Shown here: positions 34,432 through 44,022 of the stretch, in pieces
Layout: the number at the start of each line of letters is the position of its first letter
Position numbering within the stretch: the stretch's first letter is position 1
Origin: Clostridiales bacterium
GTDB lineage: Bacteria > Bacillota > Clostridia > Saccharofermentanales > Saccharofermentanaceae
Assembly: GCA_017961235.1 (NCBI GenBank)
Contig: JAGCXQ010000004.1
Span: 1-64,000 of the forward strand
Reading direction: 5' to 3'
DNA: 64,000 bases
Notes under the pieces: model-generated
Told to the model about the DNA's origin: nothing
The model's input: the letters and a program-made list of their open reading frames with translations, nothing else
Database searches by the model: none
Translations under genes and position numbers: made by a program

Positions 34432-35681
34432 TGGACGGCCTCCTCTTTTTTACTATCTGATTCTTCTTCAGAAGTGCTTACGGCATCTTCAGAAACACTT
34501 ACTTCGTCAAAAGCATCTGTCCCCGCTCCTTCTGCCGCGCCTGCAGCTGCCAGTGCAGTGAGGGTCTTCTTACCGTTATTCCCTTTACTTCCGGAGAATA
34601 TCTTCTTGATAAGACCGGAGATGACTTCTCTTACCTTCGGTGCAGAGAACAGTACCAGCAGGATAACGACGACGGCCTTATACGCAGCCAGTGCATCGGA
34701 CTGAATATGGAAGCGATAGAGTGTGGTGGTCAGGAACTGGATAACATATGCACCCAGGATCGACGCCCACATATTGAACTTACCGCCGGACAGTGCATTT
34801 CCTCCGAGAGCGACCGCGAGGATCGCATCCATCTCGATATCTTTTGCGATAACGTTGTAGTTGATCGAGCTGATTCGGCTGACCTTGATGAGAGCTGCCA
34901 CGGCAACACAAAGACCGAGAATAACAAACGCGAGGAATTTAATAAGGATCGGATTGATACCATTCAGTCTTGCCGACTTTTCATTAATTCCGACTGCCTG
35001 TGTATAGAGTCCGAGGTTAGTAAACTTCAGCGCCAGAGCGATAGCGATAATACATATGATCACTATGAATACTGTTGTCGGGATCGGGATCCCGGGGATA
35101 ACTCCACCGAAGTATTTGAATTCCTTACCCGGTACGATCGGAAGACGGTTGGAATTGATCCACGCGGCGATCGACCGTCCTGCCGTAAACATGATGAGCG
35201 TTGCTATCATCGGCTGGATCTTAAAGATCGCTACCAGTGCACCGTTAAATGCACCACACAGCATACCGACGAGACATGCGACGAGGAACGCGACGATGAT
35301 CGGAGCCTTCAGTGTTTCCGGATGCTGGTTCGATCCGCAGAGGATACGCAGCATCGCAGATCCTGCGATCGCGATCGTCGCACCGACCGAGATATCCTGT
35401 CCGCCGGAAGCAGCAGTAACAAGCGTCATTCCGATCGCGAGGATCGCAAGCTCGGAGCCGTAGTCCAGGATCGTTATAAGCGAACCGGAAAACTGCGGAT
35501 TTCCATCGTTATTGTTTATGAGTTTGACTCTAAAGAAACTCGGACCTGCAATCAGGTTGATCAGTGCCAGCAGGACGATCGCCATGATCGGAATAAACAA
35601 CTGGTTTCCGGTAATTCTTTTGATAAGGCTTGCAGCATTTCCGGAACCTTTTTTATTTGCTTCTATTTTCTTCTTATCCAT
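34428..35681 (-). CDS. Sugar ABC transporter permease, YtfT-like
   Basis: 417 residues, RbsC/YtfT-type. About 9 membrane segments, with TAASGGQDISVGATIAI and AVGINEKSARLNGINPILIKFLAFVILG. It has an unusual C-terminal extension of about 60 residues, Ala- then Ser/Glu/Asp-rich (AAGAAEGAGTDAFDEVSVSEDAVSTSEEESD split), likely cytoplasmic. It begins 3 bp after the ATPase stop and its ribosome site lies in that gene's last codons. Confidence 0.92.
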   Translation of the reverse strand: MDKKKIEANKKGSGNAASLIKRITGNQLFIPIMAIVLLALINLIAGPSFFRVKLINNNDGNPQFSGSLITILDYGSELAILAIGMTLVTAASGGQDISVGATIAIAGSAMLRILCGSNQHPETLKAPIIVAFLVACLVGMLCGAFNGALVAIFKIQPMIATLIMFTAGRSIAAWINSNRLPIVPGKEFKYFGGVIPGIPIPTTVFIVIICIIAIALALKFTNLGLYTQAVGINEKSARLNGINPILIKFLAFVILGLCVAVAALIKVSRISSINYNVIAKDIEMDAILAVALGGNALSGGKFNMWASILGAYVIQFLTTTLYRFHIQSDALAAYKAVVVILLVLFSAPKVREVISGLIKKIFSGSKGNNGKKTLTALAAAGAAEGAGTDAFDEVSVSEDAVSTSEEESDSKKEEAVQ

Positions 35682-35684
35682 CCC

Positions 35685-37232
35685 TTACTCTCCTCCTGCG
35701 ATCGTACTCATGATCATGCTCTGTGTGAGGTCATCGCCGGACAGTTCGCCTACGACCTTCCGGTCTCTCATGACGATCAGACGCGAGCAGGTGCGGAGCA
35801 TCTCATCTGTTTCGGAAGAAATAAACGTGATGCTCATTCCTCCGGATGCAAGTTCAAGAACCAGTTTCTGAATGTCCACTTTCGTACCGACATCGATACC
35901 TCTGGTAGGCTCATCGAGAATCAGATACTGCGGATTCATCAGGAGCCATCTGGCGAGGATGACCTTCTGCTGGTTGCCGCCGGAAAGTGATTTTACCGGG
36001 GTATCTGCAGAGGCTGTCTTGATGTTCAGTTTCTTTATGTATTCATCGGCAAAAGCATAGGCCTGGGCTTTCGTGAACGGCTTGAAGAATCCCTTCATGA
36101 CCTGCAGCGCGAGAATGATGTTATCTCTTACGGAAAGATCCCCGACGATACCGTCGATCTTACGGTCCTCCGGAAGGTATGCGATGCCGTTTTTCATCGC
36201 GCTTCTCGGGTTCTTGATCTTCACGCGTTTACCATTCATTTTTATCTGGTCTTTGATCTTCACAAGCTTGCCATTTACGTTCTTTTTACCGGGAAGAACT
36301 CTGTCCGCTCCGAATATCGTACGGACGCACTCGGATCTTCCGGAACCGAGAAGACCGGTAAAGCCGTTAACTTCACCTTTTCTGATATAGAAATCAAAGG
36401 GCTTGATGCCTGCATTACTCTGAAGCTGCTGTGCTTCATATACCGGCAGATCCGTATCGTCTCCCTCATATGTACCGCTCTCACCTTTGATATCGGAAAG
36501 GTCATCCATTTCTTTTCCGAGCATCTTGGCAACAAGCTTTACACGTGGAAGATCTTTGATCTCATATTCTCCGACCAGCTGGCCGTCGCGAAGGACGGTG
36601 ATCTTGTCGCAGACTTCATAGACCTGATCGAGAAAGTGGGTAACGAAAATGATGCCGACGCCCAGAGCTTTCAGATCTCTCATCAGTCCGAATAGTTTTT
36701 CAACTTCCTGTTCATCGAGCGAGGACGTAGGCTCGTCCAGGATCAGGACCTTTGCATCCATATCCACTGCACGGGCAATCGCGACCATTTGCTGGACTGC
36801 GATCGAGCAGTTACCCAGCTGCATATTCGCAACTGCAGGGATATCGAGCTTCCGCAAGATCTTATTCGCGTCGGCATTCATTTTCGCCCATTTTGTAAGT
36901 GACCCTTTGCCGCGGCCAATGTACATGTTTTCCGCAACCGTAAGATTCGGACACAGCGTGATCTCCTGATAAACGGTACTGATACCCAGTTTCTGGGCAT
37001 CCGACGGTGAATGGATCGCCACCGCTTTTCCGTCCAGAAGGATCGTTCCGCCGTCTTTCGGATATACACCTGTCAGAACCTTGATCAAGGTTGATTTTCC
37101 TGCACCGTTCTCTCCCATCAGCGCATGGATCTCGCCGCGGTTAAGGAAAAAATCTACATTTTGAAGTGCACGCACGCCCGGAAAGGTCTTCACTATACCA
37201 TGCATCTCGAGCAATCTATTATCGTTTTCCAC
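35685..37232 (-). CDS. Sugar ABC transporter ATP-binding protein, YtfR/MglA-like
   Basis: 515 residues with two fused ABC domains. Domain 1 has Walker A GENGAGKST and Walker B VLILDEPTSSLDE. Domain 2 has signature KSLSGGNQQKVILARWLL and Walker B LILDEPTRGIDVGTK; its Walker A is degenerate (GLLGSGRSE), as usual in this family. The start is taken as GTG at 37232, with AGAGGT 7 nt upstream; an ATG 18 nt earlier has no site and touches the terminator-like hairpin. It powers the two downstream permeases. Confidence 0.93.
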   Translation of the reverse strand: MENDNRLLEMHGIVKTFPGVRALQNVDFFLNRGEIHALMGENGAGKSTLIKVLTGVYPKDGGTILLDGKAVAIHSPSDAQKLGISTVYQEITLCPNLTVAENMYIGRGKGSLTKWAKMNADANKILRKLDIPAVANMQLGNCSIAVQQMVAIARAVDMDAKVLILDEPTSSLDEQEVEKLFGLMRDLKALGVGIIFVTHFLDQVYEVCDKITVLRDGQLVGEYEIKDLPRVKLVAKMLGKEMDDLSDIKGESGTYEGDDTDLPVYEAQQLQSNAGIKPFDFYIRKGEVNGFTGLLGSGRSECVRTIFGADRVLPGKKNVNGKLVKIKDQIKMNGKRVKIKNPRSAMKNGIAYLPEDRKIDGIVGDLSVRDNIILALQVMKGFFKPFTKAQAYAFADEYIKKLNIKTASADTPVKSLSGGNQQKVILARWLLMNPQYLILDEPTRGIDVGTKVDIQKLVLELASGGMSITFISSETDEMLRTCSRLIVMRDRKVVGELSGDDLTQSMIMSTIAGGE

Positions 37233-37258
37233 GGGACATACCTCTTTCATTTTTAAAA

Positions 37259-37301
37259 CGCGGTGTGGTCTCTCTCTTGGGGGGATTGAAGCCGCACCGC
37301 G
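37259..37301 (-). terminator. Intra-operon terminator between binding protein and ATPase genes
   Basis: CGCGGTGTGG (37259-37268) pairs with CCGCACCGCG (37292-37301), one G-U, followed on the minus strand by TTTTAAAA. Partial termination here would give more binding protein than transporter, a known pattern in sugar ABC operons. Confidence 0.75.
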
Positions 37302-37324
37302 CTCTAGGTAAATGGGTTATATAA

Positions 37325-38350
37325 TCAGATTCCGTAATTATCTACATCTTCCTGCTTGATAGTAGCAGCGTCGAATCCTTTTTCTTCCATGATGATCGTC
37401 TTTTCAGGTGTCTTACCTGCTTCGATATCCTTGATGATGGAGTCAATGTAGCTTGCCTGGAACGGATTGCACTGTCCGTCATAGTTCCAGTTCTTCTTCA
37501 GGAGTTCTTCGAGAGCCCACTTATTGCAGTCAAAGCCCATAACAACTACGTCTTTGCCAACACCGTGAGAGATGCCTGCTGCGTCGAGAGCTGCGACAGC
37601 GCCCTTTGCCATATCATCGTTCTCAGCGTAGATTACGTTGAACTTCTCGCCGGAGTCGATAACGGACTGAACGATCTGCTGTGCTTTTTCTGCGTTCCAC
37701 TCAGCTGTCTGCTGCTTGACGATCTTCCAGTTGCCTTCTGCTGCGACTTTCTTATCAAGAGCACCGGATCTGCCCTGCTGAGCTGCGGAACCCATAACAC
37801 CCTGAATGTGGATAACGTTGTACTCAGGGAGGTTCTGGCCTGCGAGCCAGTTCACTGCGGTTTCGCCTTCCTTATTCATATCGGATACGATAGATGCTTC
37901 ATAAAGACTCGGGTCTGCGTCGATCGTTCTGTCGAAGAGGATGACCTTTACGCCTGCGGCCTTTGCATCCTGGAGAACAGAATCCCAGCCTGCTGTATCT
38001 GCTGCGGAGAGCAGGAGATAGTCAACTTCGTTCTGGATGAATGTCTTCGCGTACTGGATCTGCTCTTCGTTCTTTAAGCTGTAAGAGAAAGAAGCATCAT
38101 AGCCATTCTCTTTGGTGAACATCTTCTGAAGATCCGCGTCGTTTGCTGTACGATAACCGGACTCGTTCGGGTCATTGTTGATGATACCGACTTTGATCAG
38201 CTGTCCATCTTTCTTTTCTTCTGCTTTGGACTCCGTCTTGGATTCTGTCTTTGACTCTGCCTTTGTCTCTTTCTTATCATCGGACTTTTTGCAGCCTGCG
38301 AGACTGAAAGCGAAAACAGAAGCCATGATCAGTGCAACTACTTTTTTCAT
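37325..38350 (-). CDS. Sugar-binding lipoprotein of ABC transporter
   Basis: 341 residues, Peripla_BP_4 family. The signal ends at LAGC, then a Lys/Glu/Ser-rich linker (about 22-50). NDPNESGYRTANDADLQKMF, AADTAGWDSVLQDAKAAGVKVILFDRTIDAD and YAENDDMAKGAVAALDAAG line the typical sugar cleft. AGGGAGG precedes the ATG. It is the first gene of the transport operon, preceded by about 220 bp of A/T-rich regulatory DNA and followed by the terminator-like hairpin. The ligand is unknown; a YtfQ-like sugar is likely. Confidence 0.9.
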   Translation of the reverse strand: MKKVVALIMASVFAFSLAGCKKSDDKKETKAESKTESKTESKAEEKKDGQLIKVGIINNDPNESGYRTANDADLQKMFTKENGYDASFSYSLKNEEQIQYAKTFIQNEVDYLLLSAADTAGWDSVLQDAKAAGVKVILFDRTIDADPSLYEASIVSDMNKEGETAVNWLAGQNLPEYNVIHIQGVMGSAAQQGRSGALDKKVAAEGNWKIVKQQTAEWNAEKAQQIVQSVIDSGEKFNVIYAENDDMAKGAVAALDAAGISHGVGKDVVVMGFDCNKWALEELLKKNWNYDGQCNPFQASYIDSIIKDIEAGKTPEKTIIMEEKGFDAATIKQEDVDNYGI

Positions 38351-38573
38351 TTTTTACCTCCCTGGTTAGAACCATATTCGGGGTCTTCCCCCGTCATCTG
38401 GTTTCATTTTAGGTTTGCTCTGAAAAAAGACCATGCAGAAAAAACGGAAACAAAGTTGGTTTTTTTCTCCCTTCATTTCCGTGTTTTATTTTTTTCCGAA
38501 ACAGGTGTAGATTTTTACGAATCACAGGATGTGCGATAAAGAAAAAATAACTATTTCCGCGCCAAAAGCACTG
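38351..38573 (-). promoter_or_regulatory. Upstream region of the sugar transport operon
   Basis: 223 bp without a gene. On the minus strand it has A-tracts with repeated CGGAAA-type strings (CGGAAAAAAAT, CACGGAAATGAAGGG) in a direct orientation, as AraC/YesN-type activators often prefer, then a CGGGG/CCCCG mini-hairpin about 20 bp before the start. AAAAGCACT at 38564-38572 lies 1 nt after the kinase stop. Exact promoter elements are not clear. Confidence 0.4.
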
Positions 38574-39878
38574 TTATTTCTTCGGAAGGCGGATCCTTAC
38601 CCTCGTTCCTTTATTCAGGATACTCTCGAGATGGATGCCGTATCCTTCTCCGAAGTTTAACCGGATCCTCTCATTTACATTATAAAGACCATATACGACA
38701 TTTTTCTCCGGAGTGCCGTTACGGATCGCCTTTCGAACCTGACGGAGACGCTCTTCATCCATGCCTTTTCCGGTATCCTCGACAACGATCGTGAAGTGAT
38801 CTCTTTTTTCTTCCGCAGAGATCGTGATCTTTCCGCCGCCGCGCTTATTCTTGATACCGTGATACAGCGCATTTTCCACGATCGGCTGGATCGTCAGCTT
38901 CGGGATCTTATATTCATTAAATTCTTCCGGTACGTTGATCTCAAATGTGAGGATATCCTGGTAGCGGATATGCTGGATCTCAAGATACGATCTTACATGC
39001 TGCAGTTCTTCGCGGATCAGGACATTCTCTTTACCTTTATTCAGTGACAGGCGGAAAAAATCGGAGAGGTTTCCGACCATGCTGACGACCTGCTTCTGGT
39101 TTCCCGCCTCTGCAGACCATACGATCGCATCGAGCGTGTTATAGAGGAAGTGCGGATTGATCTGCGACTGCAGGAGATCGAACTCCGCTTTCCGAAGAAG
39201 TTTCTGCTCTTCTTTTACCTGCTCCTCGATCGGCTTGGTGATAAACTTCGGACCGAAGTAGGAGACGATGATCATACTCACGAGACTAAATGCCAGAAGT
39301 CCTATGGAGATCTCTACGATATTTACGAACATCGCATTGTTCTGCGCCTGCACCGTCTGGATCTGCCGGTTCTCATAATAGATATATTCGTTGATCGTAT
39401 CCTTCAGAAGCGACGTTACGATCTGGACGTCGTTTTCCCAGATCAGCATATTGTCTTCGTACTTGTTTTCGTGCCGGAGATTCTCCGTGATACGGTCCAC
39501 ATATGTCTCTAAGTTAGTTAAGTATTTCTCCGCATATGCCAGACGCTGCTGGTTATCTTCCGTTGTGGTGTAGTCCTTCAGTTCCGATACGACCTGACGG
39601 GCTTTTGAGAGGTCTTCTTTCAGTCCCGAGCTATCGGGAGTGACATATCCTACGATAAGAAGATAGGTCTCATTATCGAAGTCCTCTTTAAACTGAAGGC
39701 TGAATTCGCTTGCCTTCACGACGGAGCTGATCATGTCATTATTCCTTTTATTGATCCGCTGCATGTTATAGAAGGCAAATGCGATAAATACCAGACTCGG
39801 CAGCAGAAGGACGATATACGATATACGGATCTGCGTCGCCAGACGCGATCTGTTTTTTTGCCGTTTCTCCTTCGTCAT
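38574..39878 (-). CDS. YesM/LytS-type sensor histidine kinase
   Basis: 434 residues. Membrane helices lie near 17-40 and 185-210, bracketing an outer helical sensor domain of about 145 residues. The His_kinase domain (PF06580-type) has LLQSQINPHFLYNTLDAIVW with the phospho-His in NPHFLYN, then a HATPase with VENALYHGIKNKRGGG and VEDTGKGMDEE. YesM-type kinases usually sense extracellular sugars, often with a binding protein. The start overlaps the response-regulator stop by 4 bp. Confidence 0.93.
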   Translation of the reverse strand: MTKEKRQKNRSRLATQIRISYIVLLLPSLVFIAFAFYNMQRINKRNNDMISSVVKASEFSLQFKEDFDNETYLLIVGYVTPDSSGLKEDLSKARQVVSELKDYTTTEDNQQRLAYAEKYLTNLETYVDRITENLRHENKYEDNMLIWENDVQIVTSLLKDTINEYIYYENRQIQTVQAQNNAMFVNIVEISIGLLAFSLVSMIIVSYFGPKFITKPIEEQVKEEQKLLRKAEFDLLQSQINPHFLYNTLDAIVWSAEAGNQKQVVSMVGNLSDFFRLSLNKGKENVLIREELQHVRSYLEIQHIRYQDILTFEINVPEEFNEYKIPKLTIQPIVENALYHGIKNKRGGGKITISAEEKRDHFTIVVEDTGKGMDEERLRQVRKAIRNGTPEKNVVYGLYNVNERIRLNFGEGYGIHLESILNKGTRVRIRLPKK

Positions 39879-41503
39879 GTTTCTTCTTCCGCTCCGCGTC
39901 CTTTACTTCTGTACTGTGTCGGTGTCACACCCTGCGTCTTCTTAAATAGATAAGAAAAATAATGCGGATCCTTATATCCCACGAGGATACCGATCTCATT
40001 ACTCTTCTTCGAAGTTCTGGAAAGAAGTTCTTTTGCCATATTCATACGATAATCCGTAAGATACTTGATGAACGGCTGGCCCGTCTCCTGCTTGAAGATG
40101 GAGCTTAAGTGGTTCGGCGAGAAGTTGACCTGCGCGGCCAGCGTATTCAGCGACAGTTCCTCGTCGGAATAGTGTTCATGGATATATGTGATCGCTTCCT
40201 TAATGACATCGTGATAGCGTCCGAGCGTGTGGTCCTCACGAAGGTCGAGCGCGATCCGAAGAATATCCATAAGATAGTCATGTGTCTTATTCTCATCGAT
40301 AAGCACATCTTCGGACGGGAAGGAGACTTTCTGTTCCATCTCTTCTCTGGCAAGTCCGAGTTCATTTTCCGCGAAGTCCGCCACACAGAAATAAACATCC
40401 ATCGCAATATACTGGCGGAGCATCTTGGAGCGCAGTGCATGGTCGCCGATGTTATTGAGATATTCTTCGAGGAAGAACGAGAGCTCCGAAGTTTCACCGG
40501 CACGCAGGAACCGCTTCATGAGACGGCGGTCGATATGCTTCGGATCGATCTCCGAGAGAATATCGACATTATTTTCCGGACGCAGGCCCTCTTTCGATCC
40601 GAAGAGAAAAGCATTTTCCGATGTCAGGTACAGGTGCGCATATGCACGGCTCGCCCAGTCAAAAGAAGAATGGATCTCGGAGAGCCTTCCCACCGGCTGG
40701 CCGACCGCACCGAAGTACCGGATATGCTTATACCCGGTGAAAAGCGCTGTCATCTGATCGATCGCATTTCTGATCTTCTTTTCGATATCTTTATCGTCAT
40801 CGCCCTTAAAGAGCAGCGCGGTACCTTCGACCTTAAAATCGAAGAACAGAGCATCCGACTTCTCCGCGATCCTTCTTATTTCTTCCTCGACGCGAAGTAC
40901 GCTGTTCGAGTATTCACCGATGTCATGTTTATCGGACCAGATCTTCAGAAGTACGATATTATATCGGAGTGCGGAGATATCGATCGACAGTTTCTTCGCC
41001 TCGGCGATCAGTTCTGAAGTGCTTTTCCCGCCCTTCACGAGTGTATTGAAATAATCACGTTTATCAAGTTCGGTCCTCTCACGCATCTCTTCTTCGTAGC
41101 GCTGCGCCGCTTCTCTCTCCGCCTTTTTCTCACGGATCTTCTCGGAGAGCGCATCGACCTCTTTCATGATCGACTCGCCGTTGACCGGCTTTAAAAGATA
41201 GCAGGAAACTCCGATCTTGATCGCTTCTCTTGCGAACTGGAAATCTTCGTATCCGGTGAGGATAATGATCTCGATCCAGGGAAACTCCGACTTGATCATG
41301 CGGCTTAACGTGATGCCGTCCATAAACGGCATCTTGATATCCGTGATGACAATATCCGGTTTTAGTTTCTGGATCATGGAATAGGCGACTTCGCCGTCAC
41401 CCGCTTCGCCGCAGAAATCATAGCCGTGCGAACTCCAGTCGATATTATTCTTTATGCCTTCACGGACGACAAACTCGTCCTCGACCAGAAATACTTTCAG
41501 CAT
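39875..41503 (-). CDS. YesN-type response regulator with AraC DNA-binding domain
   Basis: 542 residues. Receiver domain 1-120 (phospho-acceptor Asp55 in IVITDIKMP), a long middle region (about 125-430) as in YesN, and a C-terminal AraC/XylS double helix-turn-helix (LSLNTLAAQVNFSPNHLSSIF ... GILVGYKDPHYFSYLFKKTQGVTP). The ATG at 41503 (MLKVFLVEDE) follows GGGGA by about 7 nt; upstream in-frame codons are part of the leader hairpin. It probably activates the adjacent sugar transporter operon. Confidence 0.93.
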   Translation of the reverse strand: MLKVFLVEDEFVVREGIKNNIDWSSHGYDFCGEAGDGEVAYSMIQKLKPDIVITDIKMPFMDGITLSRMIKSEFPWIEIIILTGYEDFQFAREAIKIGVSCYLLKPVNGESIMKEVDALSEKIREKKAEREAAQRYEEEMRERTELDKRDYFNTLVKGGKSTSELIAEAKKLSIDISALRYNIVLLKIWSDKHDIGEYSNSVLRVEEEIRRIAEKSDALFFDFKVEGTALLFKGDDDKDIEKKIRNAIDQMTALFTGYKHIRYFGAVGQPVGRLSEIHSSFDWASRAYAHLYLTSENAFLFGSKEGLRPENNVDILSEIDPKHIDRRLMKRFLRAGETSELSFFLEEYLNNIGDHALRSKMLRQYIAMDVYFCVADFAENELGLAREEMEQKVSFPSEDVLIDENKTHDYLMDILRIALDLREDHTLGRYHDVIKEAITYIHEHYSDEELSLNTLAAQVNFSPNHLSSIFKQETGQPFIKYLTDYRMNMAKELLSRTSKKSNEIGILVGYKDPHYFSYLFKKTQGVTPTQYRSKGRGAEEET

Positions 41504-41531
41504 AGATTTGTCCCCACTGCGTCTTGATACG

Positions 41532-41592
41532 ATAAAAAAACCGCCGATAGTCTCGGCGGTTTCATTATCATGCATTTAGCATCATTCGTCAA
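41532..41592 (-). promoter_or_regulatory. Promoter running into a terminator-like leader hairpin (yesN-like gene)
   Basis: Minus strand: TTGACG (41587-41592), 17-bp spacer, GATAAT (41564-41569). The start site would fall at the hairpin AACCGCCGA / TCGGCGGTT (41553-41561 with 41539-41547), which is followed by seven U (41534-41540). The hairpin can end transcripts of the exporter gene upstream. In transcripts from this promoter it would sit at the very 5' end. Confidence 0.65.
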
Positions 41593-41654
41593 ACAAGATC
41601 TCCCGATCCGGCATACGGCGGACCTTCCACCGGGTGAAAGATTTCTCTCCGATC

Positions 41655-44009
41655 TTACTCGATAACCAGTTCTCTGATCTCGACTTTCTTTACTTTCCGC
41701 GACACGATATACGCGAAGAGGAAGAAAGAGATAAGGAGCAGTATCACGGGGATCACGATCGTATCTGCCGAATAGTTCGAGATGAAGTTCGTCACGCCTA
41801 CATTCCGCAGGATCATCTTCAGCGCACTGCTGCTGAAAAGGAAGCTGAGCGCACATCCGATCGCTGATCCGATGATCCCGACGATCAGGAAACGCACCGC
41901 GAATAGAAGTCTCAGTTTTCCGGAAGTAAATCCGACGGCTTTATAGATGCCGAGATCTCTTCTCTCCTGGGTAAAGATCTTACTGCAGATCATGGATACG
42001 ACCACGAGGGCAAAGATAATAGAGAATACATAGATCAGATAGCGCATCGCTTGGACAGCTGTACTGATAGAATTGATATCTGCAGCATCCATCGCATTTT
42101 CAGAAGCATAGATGTTCATCGTATCTCCGAACTTCTCCTCCAGGATCTCTCCCATTTTTGTCGCTTCTTTCGGATCCTTCAGGCCGGCACCGAACCACAG
42201 GAAGCCCTTAAATCCGATCTTCCTTGCAGCAGGCTCACCCATCGCGAACACCATACCTGTATCGTTCATGCAGTTATATATTCCAGAAACAATGTACTCC
42301 GAATGTTTATCCTTTGATGCGACCTCGACCTTATCTCCGACAGAAAGGCCGAATTCTTCAGCGACGATATCCGTGATCACGAGTTCATTATCATAAAGGG
42401 GAGCCCGTCCGGATCTGGGCTCGATCAGCGAAGGATCCCGATAGATATTTACCATTAATGTAGAGTCATTCAGCGTCACATACTGATTTGTCACGAAGTA
42501 GATCGTATCGACGTCGCAATTTTCTTTCACTGTCGAAGTGAGCTTCTCGATATCTTCTTCAGAGAATCTGCCTTCCTTCGGACGCACCTCCACTTCGCAG
42601 AGGATCGTTCCCATGGCTTCCATCGCCTTCTTTGACTTCATGCAGGAACCCATAAGATTTACCGTCAGCATGAAGAGCATCAGAAGAGCGCAGACCAGGA
42701 TCGCCACGATATAGCGGCGCTTATTCGAACTGAACTGACGGTACGCGAGGCTCAAAGACAGTCCCTTACCGGTGACCGGCGCCGTCAGCAGGCTCTCGAA
42801 ATATACATCTCTTCTTTCACCGGTGAGTGCTTTTACCGGAGAGACCTTACCGATCTTTCTGGTCGCCAGAAGAACGATCAGGAAAGAGATCAGGAGGATC
42901 ACAAGAAGGATCAGCATACCGGACATAAGATCCACACGGTTCTCCGCACGGATCGCCGTGATCGGCTGGAAGATGCCGCCGAACTTCGCGATCATAGGAA
43001 TGGAAAGGATCGTACCGATCACCGCACCGACGATCTGCGCCAGGATATACTGGACCGCATAGAGAATGCGGATACGCGTCTTTGTGAATCCCTGTGCTTT
43101 TAGGATACCAAGCTCCGTGTAACTCATATCGATGGTTACCGAGATGTTATGTGCCATGATGATCACGACTACGCCTGCAAGGATCACGGCAAATACGATC
43201 ATGATCGAGCAGATGATCTCCGAGAAAAGGCTCGTATAGTTTTTCATCTGCGACTTCGTCGAAGATGCATATGCGAAGTTCTGGATGCCCGTGTCTTTAT
43301 TTATTCTTCTGGCAAATTCACCGTCGCTCAGGCCGCAGTCCGCTTTCTTATAAAGATATATGATATCTACATTTCCGATGATGTCAGACTCTCCCACTTT
43401 CTCGACATCCGCCTTCAGTCTCTCAAAAGAAGACGGAGAAATATATACCGTTTTCCATCCGATCATGGAAGATCCGCAGACAGGCTCGACCACGAACCCC
43501 TCGATGGTGAAAGTGTATTCGCCTCCTCTGGTGATAAAACGGATCTTATCGCCGACTTCGCAGCCGGTGTTAGTCGCGATTCCCTGCGTCAGATAGATGC
43601 CATCATCCGAGACCGGCTCGACATGGTCTTTATAGTCGGAAAAATCATCTTCGAACTGCTTCTTAACGACTCTGTTCTGCGCCACGATCAGCCAGGACTG
43701 GTTCTCTTCCTGATCCCCGATAAAGTGCTTCTGCATCAGGATCGCAGGGCATGTCTCGACACGCTCGACGAGCGGATGATTCTTCACGGAAGAAAGGAGC
43801 TCCGGTGTCATATTGTTTGAAGCGATATTCAGATCCACATCGCCCGCATCCGCTTCCGCAAACGCATCATCAATACTCTTTTTTACATTTTTCTTCACGC
43901 TGATGAGTGTGATCAGGAGCATCGATACGATGATCATCAGAATGACGATACCGAAGAACGTGCCCTTTTTTCTTTTGATGTTGGCACGAAGTAAAGTAAG
44001 GATATCCAT
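41655..44009 (-). CDS. FtsX-like ABC transporter permease
   Basis: 784 residues. An N-terminal membrane helix, then a MacB-type outer domain, a group of three helices (about 265-390), a further helix near 430-450, a second outer domain (about 460-640) and three final helices. The two FtsX modules fit exporters for peptides or lipoproteins, including bacitracin-type resistance systems. GGAGG precedes the ATG, 13 bp after the ATPase gene. A regulatory pair lies upstream in the same orientation. Confidence 0.88.
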   Translation of the reverse strand: MDILTLLRANIKRKKGTFFGIVILMIIVSMLLITLISVKKNVKKSIDDAFAEADAGDVDLNIASNNMTPELLSSVKNHPLVERVETCPAILMQKHFIGDQEENQSWLIVAQNRVVKKQFEDDFSDYKDHVEPVSDDGIYLTQGIATNTGCEVGDKIRFITRGGEYTFTIEGFVVEPVCGSSMIGWKTVYISPSSFERLKADVEKVGESDIIGNVDIIYLYKKADCGLSDGEFARRINKDTGIQNFAYASSTKSQMKNYTSLFSEIICSIMIVFAVILAGVVVIIMAHNISVTIDMSYTELGILKAQGFTKTRIRILYAVQYILAQIVGAVIGTILSIPMIAKFGGIFQPITAIRAENRVDLMSGMLILLVILLISFLIVLLATRKIGKVSPVKALTGERRDVYFESLLTAPVTGKGLSLSLAYRQFSSNKRRYIVAILVCALLMLFMLTVNLMGSCMKSKKAMEAMGTILCEVEVRPKEGRFSEEDIEKLTSTVKENCDVDTIYFVTNQYVTLNDSTLMVNIYRDPSLIEPRSGRAPLYDNELVITDIVAEEFGLSVGDKVEVASKDKHSEYIVSGIYNCMNDTGMVFAMGEPAARKIGFKGFLWFGAGLKDPKEATKMGEILEEKFGDTMNIYASENAMDAADINSISTAVQAMRYLIYVFSIIFALVVVSMICSKIFTQERRDLGIYKAVGFTSGKLRLLFAVRFLIVGIIGSAIGCALSFLFSSSALKMILRNVGVTNFISNYSADTIVIPVILLLISFFLFAYIVSRKVKKVEIRELVIE

Positions 44010-44022
44010 TTTCTATTCCTCC

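Noticed and set aside
34707..35990. 427-codon plus-strand frame opposite the sugar permease
   Set aside because: Translation is Asp/Arg/His/Cys-rich and not protein-like; the opposite strand encodes a classic permease.
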